64,000 nt of DNA, from assembly GCA_964036665.1 (NCBI GenBank), contig OZ038531.1:7750168-7814167 (forward strand), read 5' to 3'. The notes beneath the pieces are model-generated. The model searched no databases. It was not told the DNA's origin and saw nothing but the letters and a program-made list of their open reading frames with translations. Shown in pieces: positions 63,808-64,000 of the stretch; position 1 is the first letter of the stretch; the number at the start of each line of letters is the position of its first letter. This stretch comes from Gordius sp. MW1 (lineage: Eukaryota; Nematomorpha; Gordioida; Gordea; Gordiidae). The position numbers were made by a program, and so were the translations under genes.

Positions 63808-64000
63808 AAAAAGAGGAAGATATAACTTTTATATTAAGTTATAAAATTGAATCCCTAAGTGATTCTGCATACGAGAGCACAATATTAAAAAAACAGGCTC
63901 CTGGCCAAGTTTCTTAATGAACGAATATCGAGAAGCGCTGCTGGTGCCGGAGAACCTGTCAAGTGACGAACCGCGCAAAGGCCTTCCCCTACCGACCAGC
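63808..64000. other. Right edge, GC-richer tail of unknown origin
   Basis: The last 100 bp are clearly richer in GC than the rest. A plus-strand frame from an ATG at 63,917 stays open to the end (MNEYREALLVPENLSS, then DEPRKGLPLPTS). The minus strand is also open in part. Could be the edge of an exon or of a mobile element; too short to decide. Confidence 0.3.

Noticed and set aside
1..64000. CRISPR arrays, tRNA genes, bacterial promoters or operons
   Set aside because: None seen. The 1,768-bp periodicity is unrelated to CRISPR, and the sequence is eukaryotic in structure.

Overview
This is AT-rich animal DNA, most likely from an arthropod; I cannot name the species. Support for this is the set of short introns (about 40-180 nt) with GT-AG ends, a decayed hAT transposon with an 8-bp target duplication, MITE-like elements and a large tandem array. 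There are no bacterial operons or Shine-Dalgarno sites.

The main result is that almost the whole window (1 to 62,765, minus strand) can be read as one giant split gene, although it looks at first like satellite DNA. Positions 1 to about 52,163 hold 29 complete copies plus the start of a 30th copy of a unit of about 1,768 bp. Each copy contains ten small exons on the minus strand, each with GT-AG borders and mutually compatible phases. The ten exons total 783 nt, exactly 261 codons, so every unit joins in frame to the next. Six exons (36-48 nt, all phase 1-1) encode a basic, Thr-rich mucin-like linker of 90 residues. Four exons (73, 169, 108 and 163 nt) encode a 171-residue domain with five cysteines that I do not recognise. 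The array alone predicts about 7,570 residues, and the gene runs off the left edge of the window.

Upstream on the minus strand (52,163 to 62,765) the gene continues. It has a few diverged linker exons, two or three candidate micro-exons, a 303-nt Thr/Glu-rich mucin exon with a 33-bp internal repeat, then an intron of about 6 kb. Beyond that lie six N-terminal exons that begin with a signal peptide (start codon at 62,765) and encode what looks like a diverged single copy of the repeated domain. About 8,150 residues are predicted inside the window, as a secreted mucin-like giant with acidic and basic Thr-rich segments.

The 6-kb intron holds mobile DNA: a 2,983-bp hAT element with a broken transposase (54,972-57,954, duplication TTTAATTT), a 119-bp MITE (57,988-58,106, duplication TACGTATA) and a foldback element (about 59,872-60,246). 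A second MITE copy lies at 63,640-63,807, upstream of the gene. The rest is AT-rich sequence in which I see no genes. A GC-richer tail at the right edge may be the start of something that continues outside the window.

The units are nearly identical, introns included. All eight length changes that I could place are intronic. A three-unit block (units 7-9) is repeated as units 10-12, and variants are shared between units. Together these suggest recent unequal exchange or gene conversion with the reading frame kept by selection. All exon calls are read by eye from splice signals and phase; transcript data would settle them.
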